A stretch of 64,000 nucleotides of DNA, from positions 434,765 through 498,764 of the forward strand of contig JAUZOO010000004.1 in the NCBI GenBank assembly GCA_030706405.1, read 5' to 3'. The translations under genes and the position numbers were made by a program. Source of the stretch: Bacteroidota bacterium (GTDB taxonomy: Bacteria > Bacteroidota > Bacteroidia > Bacteroidales > JAAUTT01). Each line of letters begins with the position of its first letter. Position 1 is the stretch's first letter. Below, one piece after another: positions 8,820-18,468 of this stretch. Under the pieces are notes generated by a model that searched no databases, was not told the origin of the DNA, and saw nothing but the letters and a program-made list of their open reading frames with translations.

Positions 8820-11759
8820 TTATTTAACCGAAAAACTCTCAGTAGGCCCAAGATATGATGGTTTAAGTCCTCCTGTGTTTACAATTATCTTTTGAATTAC
8901 CACACCCGGGTCAATCATCCAAACTTTCAACGTATGATAACCACTTTTTAAAACTTTTAGTGTTGCCTGACAAGGCCTTGCATGAGTTACCACAGTGGTT
9001 GCCCAAGCAGGATTCGACCAATGAACTTTAAATTTATCGGGTACATTGGTTACAAGCAGAGGTTCCCCATCGTCGAACGAAACAGCTAGTTTAATATCGC
9101 GTCCCGGCATAAAGTTTAAAAGGTTTGAGGTAAGTAATGTTACCTGGGCTGTATCTTTAGAAAACAGGTATATAGGGTATTCCAAACAAGGAGCATCTTT
9201 ACCGGGTATTGCAGCAGGTGCATTGGCCGGAGCGGTAGCCCGCATACCCGATAATGTCCGCCCATAATCTTCAACCTTAATCCATTTACGGTCGCCATTT
9301 TCAATATTTTTGGAATAATGTTCTGGCTCTATTGAAACATAACCTGTACTCTCTATAAAACCTTTCAGCTTTTCTTTGTCTTCAGTTGGATTAAACACTA
9401 CAACTTTAATCGCAACTTGGCTTCCAGCTCCTGAAATTTTAACAATTCCTTCGGCTTTCCCTTTAGTAAGCTTTTGTTCATTTAATTGAAGCCAAATGCG
9501 TTTGTCTTTATCGTTGATGGGGCCTTTCGCTTCACTTATAGAAAGCCATGGAACATTAGTAGTTATGGAGTAATCAAAAGGAATTTTCCCTCTGTTAAAT
9601 ACTTCGATATAATGTTGACGATTGCTAAAAACATCAAATTCAGGCAATGCTGCGTCTGCCGATGATCCTAGCCAACTCTGTTCAGTCCCTTCCAATGCAA
9701 TTCCCATTAAAGCTGAATCGGGAACTTGTATTTCAGAAAGTTTTATAGCATTCAAACTATTTTTTCGAGGTGGGCTCCAGTTTATATAGCCCAAGTGTGT
9801 TTGGTCCATAAAATGATTCCACCGTCCGTTGGCATAAACACGGTTATAATAAGTCATCAGGGCTGTATCTTCCTGAAAAAGAGTCCTCGTTTGTGCAGCC
9901 ATTACATTGGTGCTTGCTCTTTTTTGACGGGCATACAAATCGTTTCTTACGGCTGTGTAATACAACTCGTTAACCAAAGCACAGGCTTTTACAGGGAATA
10001 GAACAACCTGGTAGAAAGCATCGCGTTTTTCTTTTGGTAATTTGTTGTAGATAGCTTCGGCGCTTACTTTAATTTTATTGTAATCGGAAACAACGGTTTC
10101 GAACTCGTTGTAATTTGTAACACTATAGGTTGCTGCAGTTAACGATTCGGGTTTACAGCGGCCATTGTACTTACCATATTTGGAAAGAATATCAGCAATT
10201 TCTCCGGCATATTCTGACCCAAATTCCCTGGTGGCCCACAAACGAGTAAACTCGTTAATGTTTGAATTATTCCATCTATCGGTATTCCAACCCAGACTCA
10301 AGAAATATTCCATGGGCAACTCGTAACCTTTGAAATGCCCAACATTTACAATCCATACACGGTCAGCTCCATATTGTTTTGCAAGCGACATTTGATCCCA
10401 GATTTTAGGAAGCGGATTGGTATTTATCCACTCATAACTCCTAGGATCGCCATGATAATCGAAATGGTAATAAACCCCAGCACCTCCGCTCCGTTTACGT
10501 TCTTCGGCATCGGGCAACCGCCGGAGATTTCCCCAGTTATCGTCGGCCCAGAGCAGTGTAATATTGTCGGGCACACGCATGCCGTTGTTGTAGTATTCCA
10601 TTATTTCTTTGTAGAGACACCACACCTGAGGCACTTCTTTTAAATTGGAGTTCATCTCGTCACTAATAATCTTTTGCTGATTCCTGACGATTTTTTCGAC
10701 CATCGCAATATTATCTTTCATGTCGCCGGCCATTTCTGAGTCATTGGCTCCGCGAAGACCCATTGTTACAATGCTTTCGTAGTTTTTGTTCCTACGGATT
10801 CCTTCTCTCCAGAAATTCTCAAGCGTATCGGGATGTTTCGTGTAGTTCCAGTTGCCAAGCGTTCTAATGTAACGACGATCCCATTCCTGTTGCGAACGAA
10901 CCATAGGCTCCTGATGCGAAGTACCCATTACAATACCATATTCATCGGCAAGGCGTGGGTTTTCCGGATCGTCTTCGTTAAAAGCATTGCTCCACATGGC
11001 TGGCCAGAGATAGTTGGCTTTCAACCTTAGCAATAACTCGAAAACAGTTGCATAAAACTCATGTCCGTAGTTTGCAACATTTTTACCAACGGGAGGGTTT
11101 TGGCTGGGCTTAGCCAATCCATATTTTTCTTTAACCCAGCCGGTAAGAGCCGGAGCTTCGTCGTTAATAAAAACGCCGCGATATTTAACGCTTGGACCTT
11201 CGGAGTATTCACCCGGTTTTACAAAAAGCGCGTCTTTATGAGCAACTGGCACATCAGCCCAAAAATACCAGGGCGATACACCAATTTGTTCCGACACATC
11301 GTAAATGCCATAAATAGTACCTCGCTTGTCGCTTCCTACAATAACCAGTGCTTTATCAATACCGGGCAATGGTTTGTTTACCACTTGAATTAAAAAATTC
11401 TCCCATTTTCCTTTTATACACTTCACATCAAGCTTGCCGTTCTTTACCAGTTGATCGATAACCGAGCTTTTTCCTAATGTTCCAACAATTACCACCTCTT
11501 TTTGAGAAGGCATTTTATCATAAGCAATAGAAGGTTCCACGCTGGTTACCTTGCCAATATCAGTTTTCAGGTCCTTTAAAGCCCTAATTACCCCGACATA
11601 ATCATTGGAGCTAATAAACAATGTGGTTGATTTTCCACCGGAGGATAATGTAAAATAATCCTTCCCTTTTGTAGCTGAGATATAGCTTTTGCCTCCGATA
11701 GCCCAGATTGACGTAGGAAGAAGTGAAATTAATACAAGGATAATAAATAAGCTCTTCAT
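8820..11759 (-). CDS. GH115 alpha-glucuronidase with BACON-like module
   Basis: The longest frame begins at 11777, but the signal peptide MKSLFIILVLISLLP starts at the internal ATG at 11759, giving 979 residues. It contains an N-terminal GH115 domain (GVIRALKDLKTDIGKVTS), a central catalytic barrel with NPRLADEYGIVMGTSHQEPM and the Trp/Asp-rich LLWADDNWGNLRRLP, a helical domain, and a C-terminal beta-sandwich. Between the last two, at about 690-790, lies a BACON-like module (VPWLSISEAKG) that the second full GH115 in this window lacks. GH115 enzymes remove alpha-1,2-(4-O-methyl)glucuronate from internal and terminal xylose. A perfect 14-bp palindrome, TTGTTAATTAACAA, lies just upstream of the start. 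Confidence 0.95.
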   Translation of the reverse strand: MKSLFIILVLISLLPTSIWAIGGKSYISATKGKDYFTLSSGGKSTTLFISSNDYVGVIRALKDLKTDIGKVTSVEPSIAYDKMPSQKEVVIVGTLGKSSVIDQLVKNGKLDVKCIKGKWENFLIQVVNKPLPGIDKALVIVGSDKRGTIYGIYDVSEQIGVSPWYFWADVPVAHKDALFVKPGEYSEGPSVKYRGVFINDEAPALTGWVKEKYGLAKPSQNPPVGKNVANYGHEFYATVFELLLRLKANYLWPAMWSNAFNEDDPENPRLADEYGIVMGTSHQEPMVRSQQEWDRRYIRTLGNWNYTKHPDTLENFWREGIRRNKNYESIVTMGLRGANDSEMAGDMKDNIAMVEKIVRNQQKIISDEMNSNLKEVPQVWCLYKEIMEYYNNGMRVPDNITLLWADDNWGNLRRLPDAEERKRSGGAGVYYHFDYHGDPRSYEWINTNPLPKIWDQMSLAKQYGADRVWIVNVGHFKGYELPMEYFLSLGWNTDRWNNSNINEFTRLWATREFGSEYAGEIADILSKYGKYNGRCKPESLTAATYSVTNYNEFETVVSDYNKIKVSAEAIYNKLPKEKRDAFYQVVLFPVKACALVNELYYTAVRNDLYARQKRASTNVMAAQTRTLFQEDTALMTYYNRVYANGRWNHFMDQTHLGYINWSPPRKNSLNAIKLSEIQVPDSALMGIALEGTEQSWLGSSADAALPEFDVFSNRQHYIEVFNRGKIPFDYSITTNVPWLSISEAKGPINDKDKRIWLQLNEQKLTKGKAEGIVKISGAGSQVAIKVVVFNPTEDKEKLKGFIESTGYVSIEPEHYSKNIENGDRKWIKVEDYGRTLSGMRATAPANAPAAIPGKDAPCLEYPIYLFSKDTAQVTLLTSNLLNFMPGRDIKLAVSFDDGEPLLVTNVPDKFKVHWSNPAWATTVVTHARPCQATLKVLKSGYHTLKVWMIDPGVVIQKIIVNTGGLKPSYLGPTESFSVK

Positions 11760-11763
11760 ACCA

Positions 11764-11777
11764 TTGTTAATTAACAA
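11764..11777. repeat. 14-bp perfect palindrome before GH115 start
   Basis: TTGTTAATTAACAA is self-complementary and ends 4 nt before the GH115 ATG (11759) on the minus strand. A second inverted repeat, TATTAAT/ATTAATA with a 4-nt loop, lies at 11791-11808 across the upstream GH43 stop. Both are A+T-rich and could be chance; no regulator is implied by sequence alone. Confidence 0.25.
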
Positions 11778-11802
11778 GTTAGCTTTCTACTATTAATGCG
11801 AA

Positions 11803-13587
11803 TTAATAATTATTTTTTGGAGGCACACTAACTCCTTCGGCCGTAAGTGTTATTGGTTTAATAGAGCCATCGGAGTTGAAGTAAAGGTGCTCAACACATA
11901 CCTGACGGCGGCAGTCACCACCGGGCGTGCCGTTCAGGGTGTATGCTCCATCGTGGTAAAAGAAATACCACTGCTTTTTAAACTCAACAACCGAAGGATG
12001 GATGGTGAAACCGTGTTTTGCAGCACCGGTAAGCAAACCTCTGTATGTCCATGGACCGGTAATTTTGGGGGCAGTGGAGTAAGCTATCTGCTCGGATTGT
12101 ACTCCGGGCGCATCGGCTGCGTAAACGTTGTAGTACAGATTACCTCGCTTAAAAAGCCACGGACCTTCGGAATAATTTCTGAAAGGCGCCTTGGTAATAG
12201 GGCCATCGAGTTCCACCATGTTACGGTTTAATTTCACCATATAGCAGTCTCCATTACCCCAAGCCATCCAAGGAGTGCCGTCGTCGTCTATTAAAACGGT
12301 GGGGTCAATATCGCCGTTTGCCCTGTATGAATCGGTAGTCATAGCGTCGGTAATGAGTGGTTTACCAGGAGTAGCTTCCTTAAATGGCCCAGTTGGCGAA
12401 TCGCCCACCGCTACGGTGATAAAGTGCCCTTCGCGCCTGTCGAGCGTTACATAATAGTAATATTTGCCGTTTTTTTCGACCACTTGTGCAGCCCAGGCGG
12501 AACCGCTATTGGCATCGACAAAATCTTTTGTAGCCAGTACCTCCCCATGAGCTGTCCAGTTTTTCATATCAGTAGTTGAGTAGCAAAGCCAATTAGGCAT
12601 ATTGAACCAACCTCCGGGCGAAGCTTTGTCCTGCCCAACGTATAAATACAACTTGTCGCCTATAACTGTGGCGGCAGGGTCGGCGGTAAAGGCATCGGTA
12701 AAAAGTGGGTTCTGTCCGGCAACCCGAGGCATAGCTTCGCCAGAAATGCGAACCTCGTCGATAGCTCCATCGAGTACTGCCAAACTGTTAGGGAAACCGC
12801 CGGGAAACCCGCGGCCAATAACCCAAGTGCCGGCATCGCTGCGCATGGCGGGACCGCTGAAAGAGATTGAAGATGGCTTGCCAAAGCTTTTTTGGGACGA
12901 TGGCTTCACCTCAATTTGCATGGTAGTTTGACCTTTTTTGATATCGTAGTTGGCTTGTGCACGAACATCGTACCATTTTCCGGCTTCCACTTCGTCACCA
13001 GCCACTATACGGCGCGGTTGTCCGTCGGCACACATTACCTCTACAAAGTACTTTTTATACATATTGTCGAAACCAACGGATACATCGCCAGCTAACTGGC
13101 CACCAGTACCTTCCTTGCAAAAATAGACCTGTTCGGTACCCAAAAGGTTGCACTTCAGGCTGGCTTCAATTGTCCAGCTTTTGCGCATATCGTAATAATC
13201 AAGTGGTCGGTCAAACGTAACCACATATTCGCCTTTTTTCAGGATAAGTGACCGGGTGTTGGGCTTACCATCCACCTGTGCAGCAGGAACGTTGTCGGAA
13301 AACACGTTCGGAGAGGGGCGCGAACCACGTACCTGCAATACGTTTCCTTTACCGGAATTATCAAACACAAAGGGTTGCGGCTCGGTTGGTCCTCGGTCGG
13401 ATGCTGTGAGCGGTTGTCCCACAACGGGGACTGAAGTTGTATCGCCCCGTAGGTGTTGAATTTGTTCGAAACGCCAATGGGCGAGCACTTCGCTTTGACT
13501 ATATGCATTATTGGTAAATGCAGCAAGCGATATTACTCCAGCAAGAACTGGTTTTAAAGCCCAATGGAACCTGATTTTATGTGTCAT
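11803..13587 (-). CDS. LamG-GH43 arabinofuranosidase/xylosidase
   Basis: 594 residues with a signal peptide ending ...NNAYSQ (31). The N-terminal half, about 33-285, is a LamG/concanavalin-type jelly roll (VLAHWRFE near 34, closing with DGAIDEVRIS at 273-282). The GH43 five-bladed propeller follows from about 295: catalytic base Asp303 (TADPA), pKa modulator Asp428 (DIDPTV) and acid Glu474 (YSEGPW). There is no C-terminal CBM6, unlike the other GH43-CBM6 proteins here. An N-terminal LamG in front of GH43 suggests a binding or substrate-shaping module. Arabinofuranosidase or beta-xylosidase activity on xylan fragments is inferred. It lies 43 bp downstream of the GH127/146 gene. Confidence 0.92.
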   Translation of the reverse strand: MTHKIRFHWALKPVLAGVISLAAFTNNAYSQSEVLAHWRFEQIQHLRGDTTSVPVVGQPLTASDRGPTEPQPFVFDNSGKGNVLQVRGSRPSPNVFSDNVPAAQVDGKPNTRSLILKKGEYVVTFDRPLDYYDMRKSWTIEASLKCNLLGTEQVYFCKEGTGGQLAGDVSVGFDNMYKKYFVEVMCADGQPRRIVAGDEVEAGKWYDVRAQANYDIKKGQTTMQIEVKPSSQKSFGKPSSISFSGPAMRSDAGTWVIGRGFPGGFPNSLAVLDGAIDEVRISGEAMPRVAGQNPLFTDAFTADPAATVIGDKLYLYVGQDKASPGGWFNMPNWLCYSTTDMKNWTAHGEVLATKDFVDANSGSAWAAQVVEKNGKYYYYVTLDRREGHFITVAVGDSPTGPFKEATPGKPLITDAMTTDSYRANGDIDPTVLIDDDGTPWMAWGNGDCYMVKLNRNMVELDGPITKAPFRNYSEGPWLFKRGNLYYNVYAADAPGVQSEQIAYSTAPKITGPWTYRGLLTGAAKHGFTIHPSVVEFKKQWYFFYHDGAYTLNGTPGGDCRRQVCVEHLYFNSDGSIKPITLTAEGVSVPPKNNY

Positions 13588-13630
13588 AAATTATTACCTT
13601 ACTCTTTGGTTTAAATTACAGTCTGCTTTC

Positions 13631-16021
13631 TCATTTAGCAGGTTTTACCAGCCTTACCACATAAACAGCGCCAGCAGTGGTCCCCGGAAGAGCCTGGAAC
13701 TTCACCCTTATATGACTTTTATCTTTAACCATTGATTCGGGTATAGAATAAACAACATTCTGAAATAAGGACTGGTTCCAACGGTTGGAGTTGTCTTCGG
13801 TAATGAGTTTTTGATCATCAATATAGATATCGAATTTCCGGGTTCCCCATTCGGCCCCCCAGTAACGAACGTATAAATTCAGCTTGTTTTCGGAATTGGT
13901 GGCCAGATCGTAGCTAAAATAGCCTCCATCTCGGGCTTCGCGGAAAAATTCGTTCTGATTGTTGCCTTTGTTGGACTTTTCGGATTGCATGGCATGGTCG
14001 GTTTCCGGTTGTTGTTCGCCAGGCATTACAAAGTCGACGGTGCGATTTTGAAGCTCCAGTTTTTCTTTCTCAATGCGTGCAATAGAATCGACATAAGCCT
14101 TATACCCTGAATTGCTCAGTGCCAGCCAGTACATCATGTATCTCGAATCGTGTATTTGATAAAAAGGTTCGAGTGTAAGCTCAATTGGGTTAATCACTTT
14201 TGTATTAAGCTTAAAATGGAGCGGCTTATCTTTTATTGGTTCCAGCTTGTTACCAATATTCTGAATATCATCTTCAACCAAAATAGGAGCTTTGTCCACC
14301 GGTAAGAATTTTCCACCGGCATACTGTCCATAGCGGCTATCGTCGGCTATAAGTCCTCTCAAATCTTCAGTTCCGGTTTTAGCTCCGAGCAAAATGGGAC
14401 CGTGCATAAAGGCTATATATTCCGACACATTAGGCATTCGTTCGATGCTATTGTGCATAGGCAGCAAAATTTGTACTACGTCACCTTTCTTCCATTTCCT
14501 GTCGATGCTTATGTACGATGACGGAAGGGCAGAATAGGCGAAGGCTTTGCCGTTAACTGTAATTTTCAGTGCACCTTTGCTTACCCATGCCGGATAACGT
14601 ACCTTCAAATTGAAATTTGACGAGCCCTCAGTTACTTTAAGTTTTGTTTGTTCCTCAAATGGGAAACCCGTTTCCTGTTTGATTTTCACTGCTTTTTCTT
14701 TCCAATTAAGTTCCGAAGCAATAAAAAGGTTTAGGTATAAGGTATCTTTGGAATGAGTGTAGATAAACTGGTTGTATTTACCGTGGTTTTCCATGCCTGT
14801 TCCTACACAACACCACATGGCTTCGTTTGGAGCTGAATAATTTCGGTAATGGCGTGGCCGTGCCGATGTAAAATAAACGTATCCTCCATGTTCGGGATGT
14901 TGGCTGGAAAGAATGTGGTTAAGAATGGTACGTTCGTAATAATCGGCATATTTGGCTGCCGGACTCATACGGAACACATCTTCGGTGAGTTTAAGCATAT
15001 TGTACGAGTTGCACGACTCGGGTCCATCGTTTACGTTTACAAAATCGATACACGAGGTAGCACTTGGGAAATGTTCCCTACGACTATTCCCTCCAAAAGC
15101 AAGGGAACGTTTTGTGGTAACGGTTTCCCAGAAGAAACTTCCGGCTTTTGCATATTTTTCATCTTTGCCAAGCTCAGCTATTCTTTCGAAACCAATAAAT
15201 TTAGGAATTTGAGTGTTTGCATGTTTGTTATCGAGCATATCATTGCCTTGCGATAACGGATCAAGAAAAGCCTTATGAGAGAATCGTTTGGAGGCTTTTA
15301 AATACTTTTCGTCTCCACTTATTTGATAGGCGTCGGCTAGACTTTCGTTCATTCCACCATGTTCGTTGCCCAGCATTTCTTCCATTTTGGTATCGCTTAA
15401 GTTCGATGTAACATCAATTGCCCAATCGCAAAACTTCAGAAAAATAGCTTTAGCATCTTCGTTCCCGGCGTATAACCAGGCATCGCGAAGTCCGGCATAC
15501 ATTTTATGTACATTGTACCATGGAGCCCATTCACTGTAGATTACACCAGCATTTCCCTCTTTGATTTTGGACCAGAGCTTCGTGCTTCTGGGAACTCCGC
15601 CTACATACCCCACGCCCCAGCCCGGATTATTTTTAGCGTTGGCTTCCTGGCAGGCTTTCAGCTCCGAAATCATATAATCCATGCGTTTTTTGCATTCGGC
15701 ATTTCCTGTGGAAGCATAGTTCATAGCCAATGCCGACAGGTAATGTCCGCCTACATGCCCATCGAGGCCATCCCAGTTGGGATAACTTTTGGCCTTTTCG
15801 GGAAGACCAGCTTCTTTACGATAAGGTGCCAGTAAACGGTCAACATCATATTTTAGAAGTACCTGAATGTTGAGGTCGCGGGCATGTTTAAAAGGCCCGT
15901 CGAGCAAGGTTACGTCGCCCAATGGAAACTCGTTGGGATATAATTTGTTTTGGGCCAATAAGTCAAAATTGCCTCCAATAAATAGAGCAATAATAGCGGA
16001 AAGGGTAATTAGTTTATTCAT
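13631..16021 (-). CDS. GH127/GH146 beta-L-arabinofuranosidase
   Basis: The longest frame starts at 16138 and would overlap the upstream gene. The signal peptide MNKLITLSAIIALFIGG starts at 16021 (796 residues) and leaves a 19-bp gap. The (alpha/alpha)6 DUF1680 barrel carries the Zn-site residues of GH127/146: Glu335 and Cys337 (GPESC), Cys404 and Cys405 (MWCCVGTGMENHGKY), with Cys404 the expected nucleophile by comparison with HypBA1. A C-terminal beta-sandwich (about 690-796) with YWGAEWGTRKFDIYIDDQ follows. The family removes beta-L-arabinofuranose. Such residues are better known from arabinan and extensin, so its presence in a xylan locus is notable. A decayed piece of a second family member lies at 56.8-57.0 kb. 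Confidence 0.92.
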   Translation of the reverse strand: MNKLITLSAIIALFIGGNFDLLAQNKLYPNEFPLGDVTLLDGPFKHARDLNIQVLLKYDVDRLLAPYRKEAGLPEKAKSYPNWDGLDGHVGGHYLSALAMNYASTGNAECKKRMDYMISELKACQEANAKNNPGWGVGYVGGVPRSTKLWSKIKEGNAGVIYSEWAPWYNVHKMYAGLRDAWLYAGNEDAKAIFLKFCDWAIDVTSNLSDTKMEEMLGNEHGGMNESLADAYQISGDEKYLKASKRFSHKAFLDPLSQGNDMLDNKHANTQIPKFIGFERIAELGKDEKYAKAGSFFWETVTTKRSLAFGGNSRREHFPSATSCIDFVNVNDGPESCNSYNMLKLTEDVFRMSPAAKYADYYERTILNHILSSQHPEHGGYVYFTSARPRHYRNYSAPNEAMWCCVGTGMENHGKYNQFIYTHSKDTLYLNLFIASELNWKEKAVKIKQETGFPFEEQTKLKVTEGSSNFNLKVRYPAWVSKGALKITVNGKAFAYSALPSSYISIDRKWKKGDVVQILLPMHNSIERMPNVSEYIAFMHGPILLGAKTGTEDLRGLIADDSRYGQYAGGKFLPVDKAPILVEDDIQNIGNKLEPIKDKPLHFKLNTKVINPIELTLEPFYQIHDSRYMMYWLALSNSGYKAYVDSIARIEKEKLELQNRTVDFVMPGEQQPETDHAMQSEKSNKGNNQNEFFREARDGGYFSYDLATNSENKLNLYVRYWGAEWGTRKFDIYIDDQKLITEDNSNRWNQSLFQNVVYSIPESMVKDKSHIRVKFQALPGTTAGAVYVVRLVKPAK

Positions 16022-16040
16022 ATTTAGTTGTTTATATTTT

Positions 16041-18383
16041 TTATTTATTGATAAATATTGCATCCACAGCCACCACCCCTGAACCACGATTGACGACACG
16101 GATGGTATGTTTGCCCGAAGACAGACCTGACGTTTCATATACCACCTGCTGGGGCTGACGTGCTCCGGAGGTTGATAAATCTACTGTTGCACAATTCCTT
16201 CTATCTATCTGGATTTCTATTTTCCCGGCTCCTGCTTCCTTCGGCGCAATGAGTGACACATTTGTTCCTGTAAACGAGCAACTCCAAGTATCTCCGGGAG
16301 TATCGCTGGTGGTAAGGTCGTTGTTGAAATCGCCAGTTCCTAAATTGCATTTGCGATACCATCCGGGTGCTGATGTACCAGGGTCATCATCATTGATCCA
16401 GCCTTTGTCATGGGTAATGCGTAGAGCCAGACACTTCGATGCCAGCTGCTGATCAGCAATTTCTGAAATTGGTCGCATCGAATCACTGAGCGTCACCGTT
16501 AGTCCTTGCTCGTTTTCAACAAACGATAATGGGGTTTCTGATCCAAGCATTTCTACTTTGGACACTTTCCCCAGCGTGGCACCGCCAGTGTGCAGTGATG
16601 TAAGAGTAACCGACCCTCCATTCCAGTCAAGAAGAGTGGCATAAACATTGCCTTTGTTGCGTGAATAGCAAACACCATTCTCTCCATAAACTTCAAACGG
16701 GCGCGAACCATAAACCGCTTCACCGTTTATTTTCAACCAGGCTCCAATGTCTTTGGCAATGCGTATCAGCTCTGGGTCAAGGTCGCCTCGGCCATGTTGG
16801 GTTAGGTTAAGTAACATGGTGCCGTTTCGCGAGACATTCTGCATCAATAAACCAACTACCTTTTTAGCATCCATATATTTTTGCCCGGTTTGGTAGTGCC
16901 ATTCGGCAATGCTTGTTTCTGTCTGGAATGGATAGGCCATGATTTCAGGTTCTATGATGGCTTCCGTACTTTTGACTAAGGAACGGTCGACCAAAGGGAG
17001 GAGTTCGGGATTGTTCTGAAAACTATTATAGCGTCCGCCAACAGCCTTGAGATTGATTACTGCTTCCATTTTCCCGTGGTTCCATTGCAGTGATTTATTG
17101 TAATAGTTTGCTATCAGCGAAGGCGCAAGGAAGCCAAGCCCCATGTGCACTCCCAAATCTACTTGCGAGTCGCCTGCATGCTCGTCGAAATATATCATAT
17201 CCGGATGATACTTGGTAATGGCATCATCTACCCGCCACATAAACTGGTTGGCAAAGGGAGAATGAAGTGGATCTTTTTTGTCGTGAGCCGGTCCATAAAG
17301 GTCAACAGGATCCATCCCTTCCCACCATTTTCCTTTCCCGTCAAGAATAGTTTGAAGTGCATCGTAAGGAACTCCTTGTTTTGGGCCGCTCTTGTCACTT
17401 GTATAGCGAACTGTCATAAACTGCCCCCAAGTGCGTCCGGGTGTATTGTGAAAACCGATACCAAAACGTAATCCGTGTTGACGGGCAATTTTCTCCCAAA
17501 TGCCAACAATATCCTGCTTGGGGCCAACATTAACTGAATTCCATGGTTGATAGGCAGAATTCCAGCAATCAAAATTGTCGTGATGGACTCCCATTGCCAT
17601 AAAGTACCGGGCACCCATCTCGACATATAAATCCATCAATTCCTCTGGTTTCCATTTGTTAATCACCCAATTGTGGCAAATATCTTTATATCCATATTCC
17701 GACGGATGACCGAAGTTTTTTAAGTTATATTCGTATTGTCCATTACCTTGCATATACATGCCACGGGCATACCAATCGCCCTGCTCGGGCATCGACTGCG
17801 GGTCCCAGTGTGCCCATGCTCCAAATTTTGCCTCACGCCACCAATCAGGCACAGTATAAATACGGCTCAATCCTTTCCAATCGGCAGGATAAGGGCCGGA
17901 GGCTACTGGCAACGGAGGAAGATTCCATATATCAGGTTGCAACCCCAAATCTCCATCGCCAATTAGTATCCGATCGATGTTTAAAGCCACATCGCCAGGT
18001 GATAGACTAATTGTTAATGTTGCATGAGCAGGAATTTCAATATCAATAATGGCATTGAGGAAAGAACCAGTTAGACTCCCTGAAGAATGAACATTCACCT
18101 TGTGTACAGGTTTGTCATTCACCGCAACACTAATCATGCCCACTTTTTCTGAAGCGTAGCGAATTGCCAATTTGTGCGCTGTCGGCAAGTTTGAGAACTT
18201 GATCCCGTCATCCGGTTTGGTTAAACTGACTGTAAAACCTCCAGAAGCTTTGTTATCGGACACTTTGGCTGCACTTCCTATAAGAATGGCTTTTCCCGAC
18301 TCAAATGACTGCTTTTCAGCAGCATCGAGTGATGTAAATACATTAATCAGCAAAAACAAAAGGAAAATTGGAATTGGGCGCAT
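16041..18383 (-). CDS. Multi-domain GH29 alpha-L-fucosidase-like enzyme (second copy)
   Basis: The start is set at 18383, where the signal peptide MRPIPIFLLFLLINVFTSLDA begins; the frame extends to 18554 without good signal sequence. 780 residues: an N-terminal carbohydrate-binding-like beta-sandwich (about 24-148), a GH29 barrel (about 160-560) with REAKFGAWAHWDPQSMPEQG at 183-202, VHHDNFDCWNSAYQPWNSVN at 266-285 and likely nucleophile Asp400 (MIYFDEHAG), then a beta-domain, and a C-terminal CBM-like sandwich (WSCSFTGTNVSLIAPKEAGA). It shares the HHDN...WNS core with the GH29 at 6990-8765 but differs at the nucleophile motif (YFDE versus YTDG), suggesting a different terminal L-sugar or linkage. 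Confidence 0.88.
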   Translation of the reverse strand: MRPIPIFLLFLLINVFTSLDAAEKQSFESGKAILIGSAAKVSDNKASGGFTVSLTKPDDGIKFSNLPTAHKLAIRYASEKVGMISVAVNDKPVHKVNVHSSGSLTGSFLNAIIDIEIPAHATLTISLSPGDVALNIDRILIGDGDLGLQPDIWNLPPLPVASGPYPADWKGLSRIYTVPDWWREAKFGAWAHWDPQSMPEQGDWYARGMYMQGNGQYEYNLKNFGHPSEYGYKDICHNWVINKWKPEELMDLYVEMGARYFMAMGVHHDNFDCWNSAYQPWNSVNVGPKQDIVGIWEKIARQHGLRFGIGFHNTPGRTWGQFMTVRYTSDKSGPKQGVPYDALQTILDGKGKWWEGMDPVDLYGPAHDKKDPLHSPFANQFMWRVDDAITKYHPDMIYFDEHAGDSQVDLGVHMGLGFLAPSLIANYYNKSLQWNHGKMEAVINLKAVGGRYNSFQNNPELLPLVDRSLVKSTEAIIEPEIMAYPFQTETSIAEWHYQTGQKYMDAKKVVGLLMQNVSRNGTMLLNLTQHGRGDLDPELIRIAKDIGAWLKINGEAVYGSRPFEVYGENGVCYSRNKGNVYATLLDWNGGSVTLTSLHTGGATLGKVSKVEMLGSETPLSFVENEQGLTVTLSDSMRPISEIADQQLASKCLALRITHDKGWINDDDPGTSAPGWYRKCNLGTGDFNNDLTTSDTPGDTWSCSFTGTNVSLIAPKEAGAGKIEIQIDRRNCATVDLSTSGARQPQQVVYETSGLSSGKHTIRVVNRGSGVVAVDAIFINK

Positions 18384-18468
18384 GCGTTTATAATCCACAA
18401 ACTTGCACGCACAACCCTTATGTTGTTTGTTCACAATTATATAGATAAAATATACAATTCCTGTGTAA

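Noticed and set aside
16022-16138. Longer N-terminus for the GH127/146 gene
   Set aside because: Would overlap the GH29 gene by 98 bp; a classic signal peptide begins at 16021.
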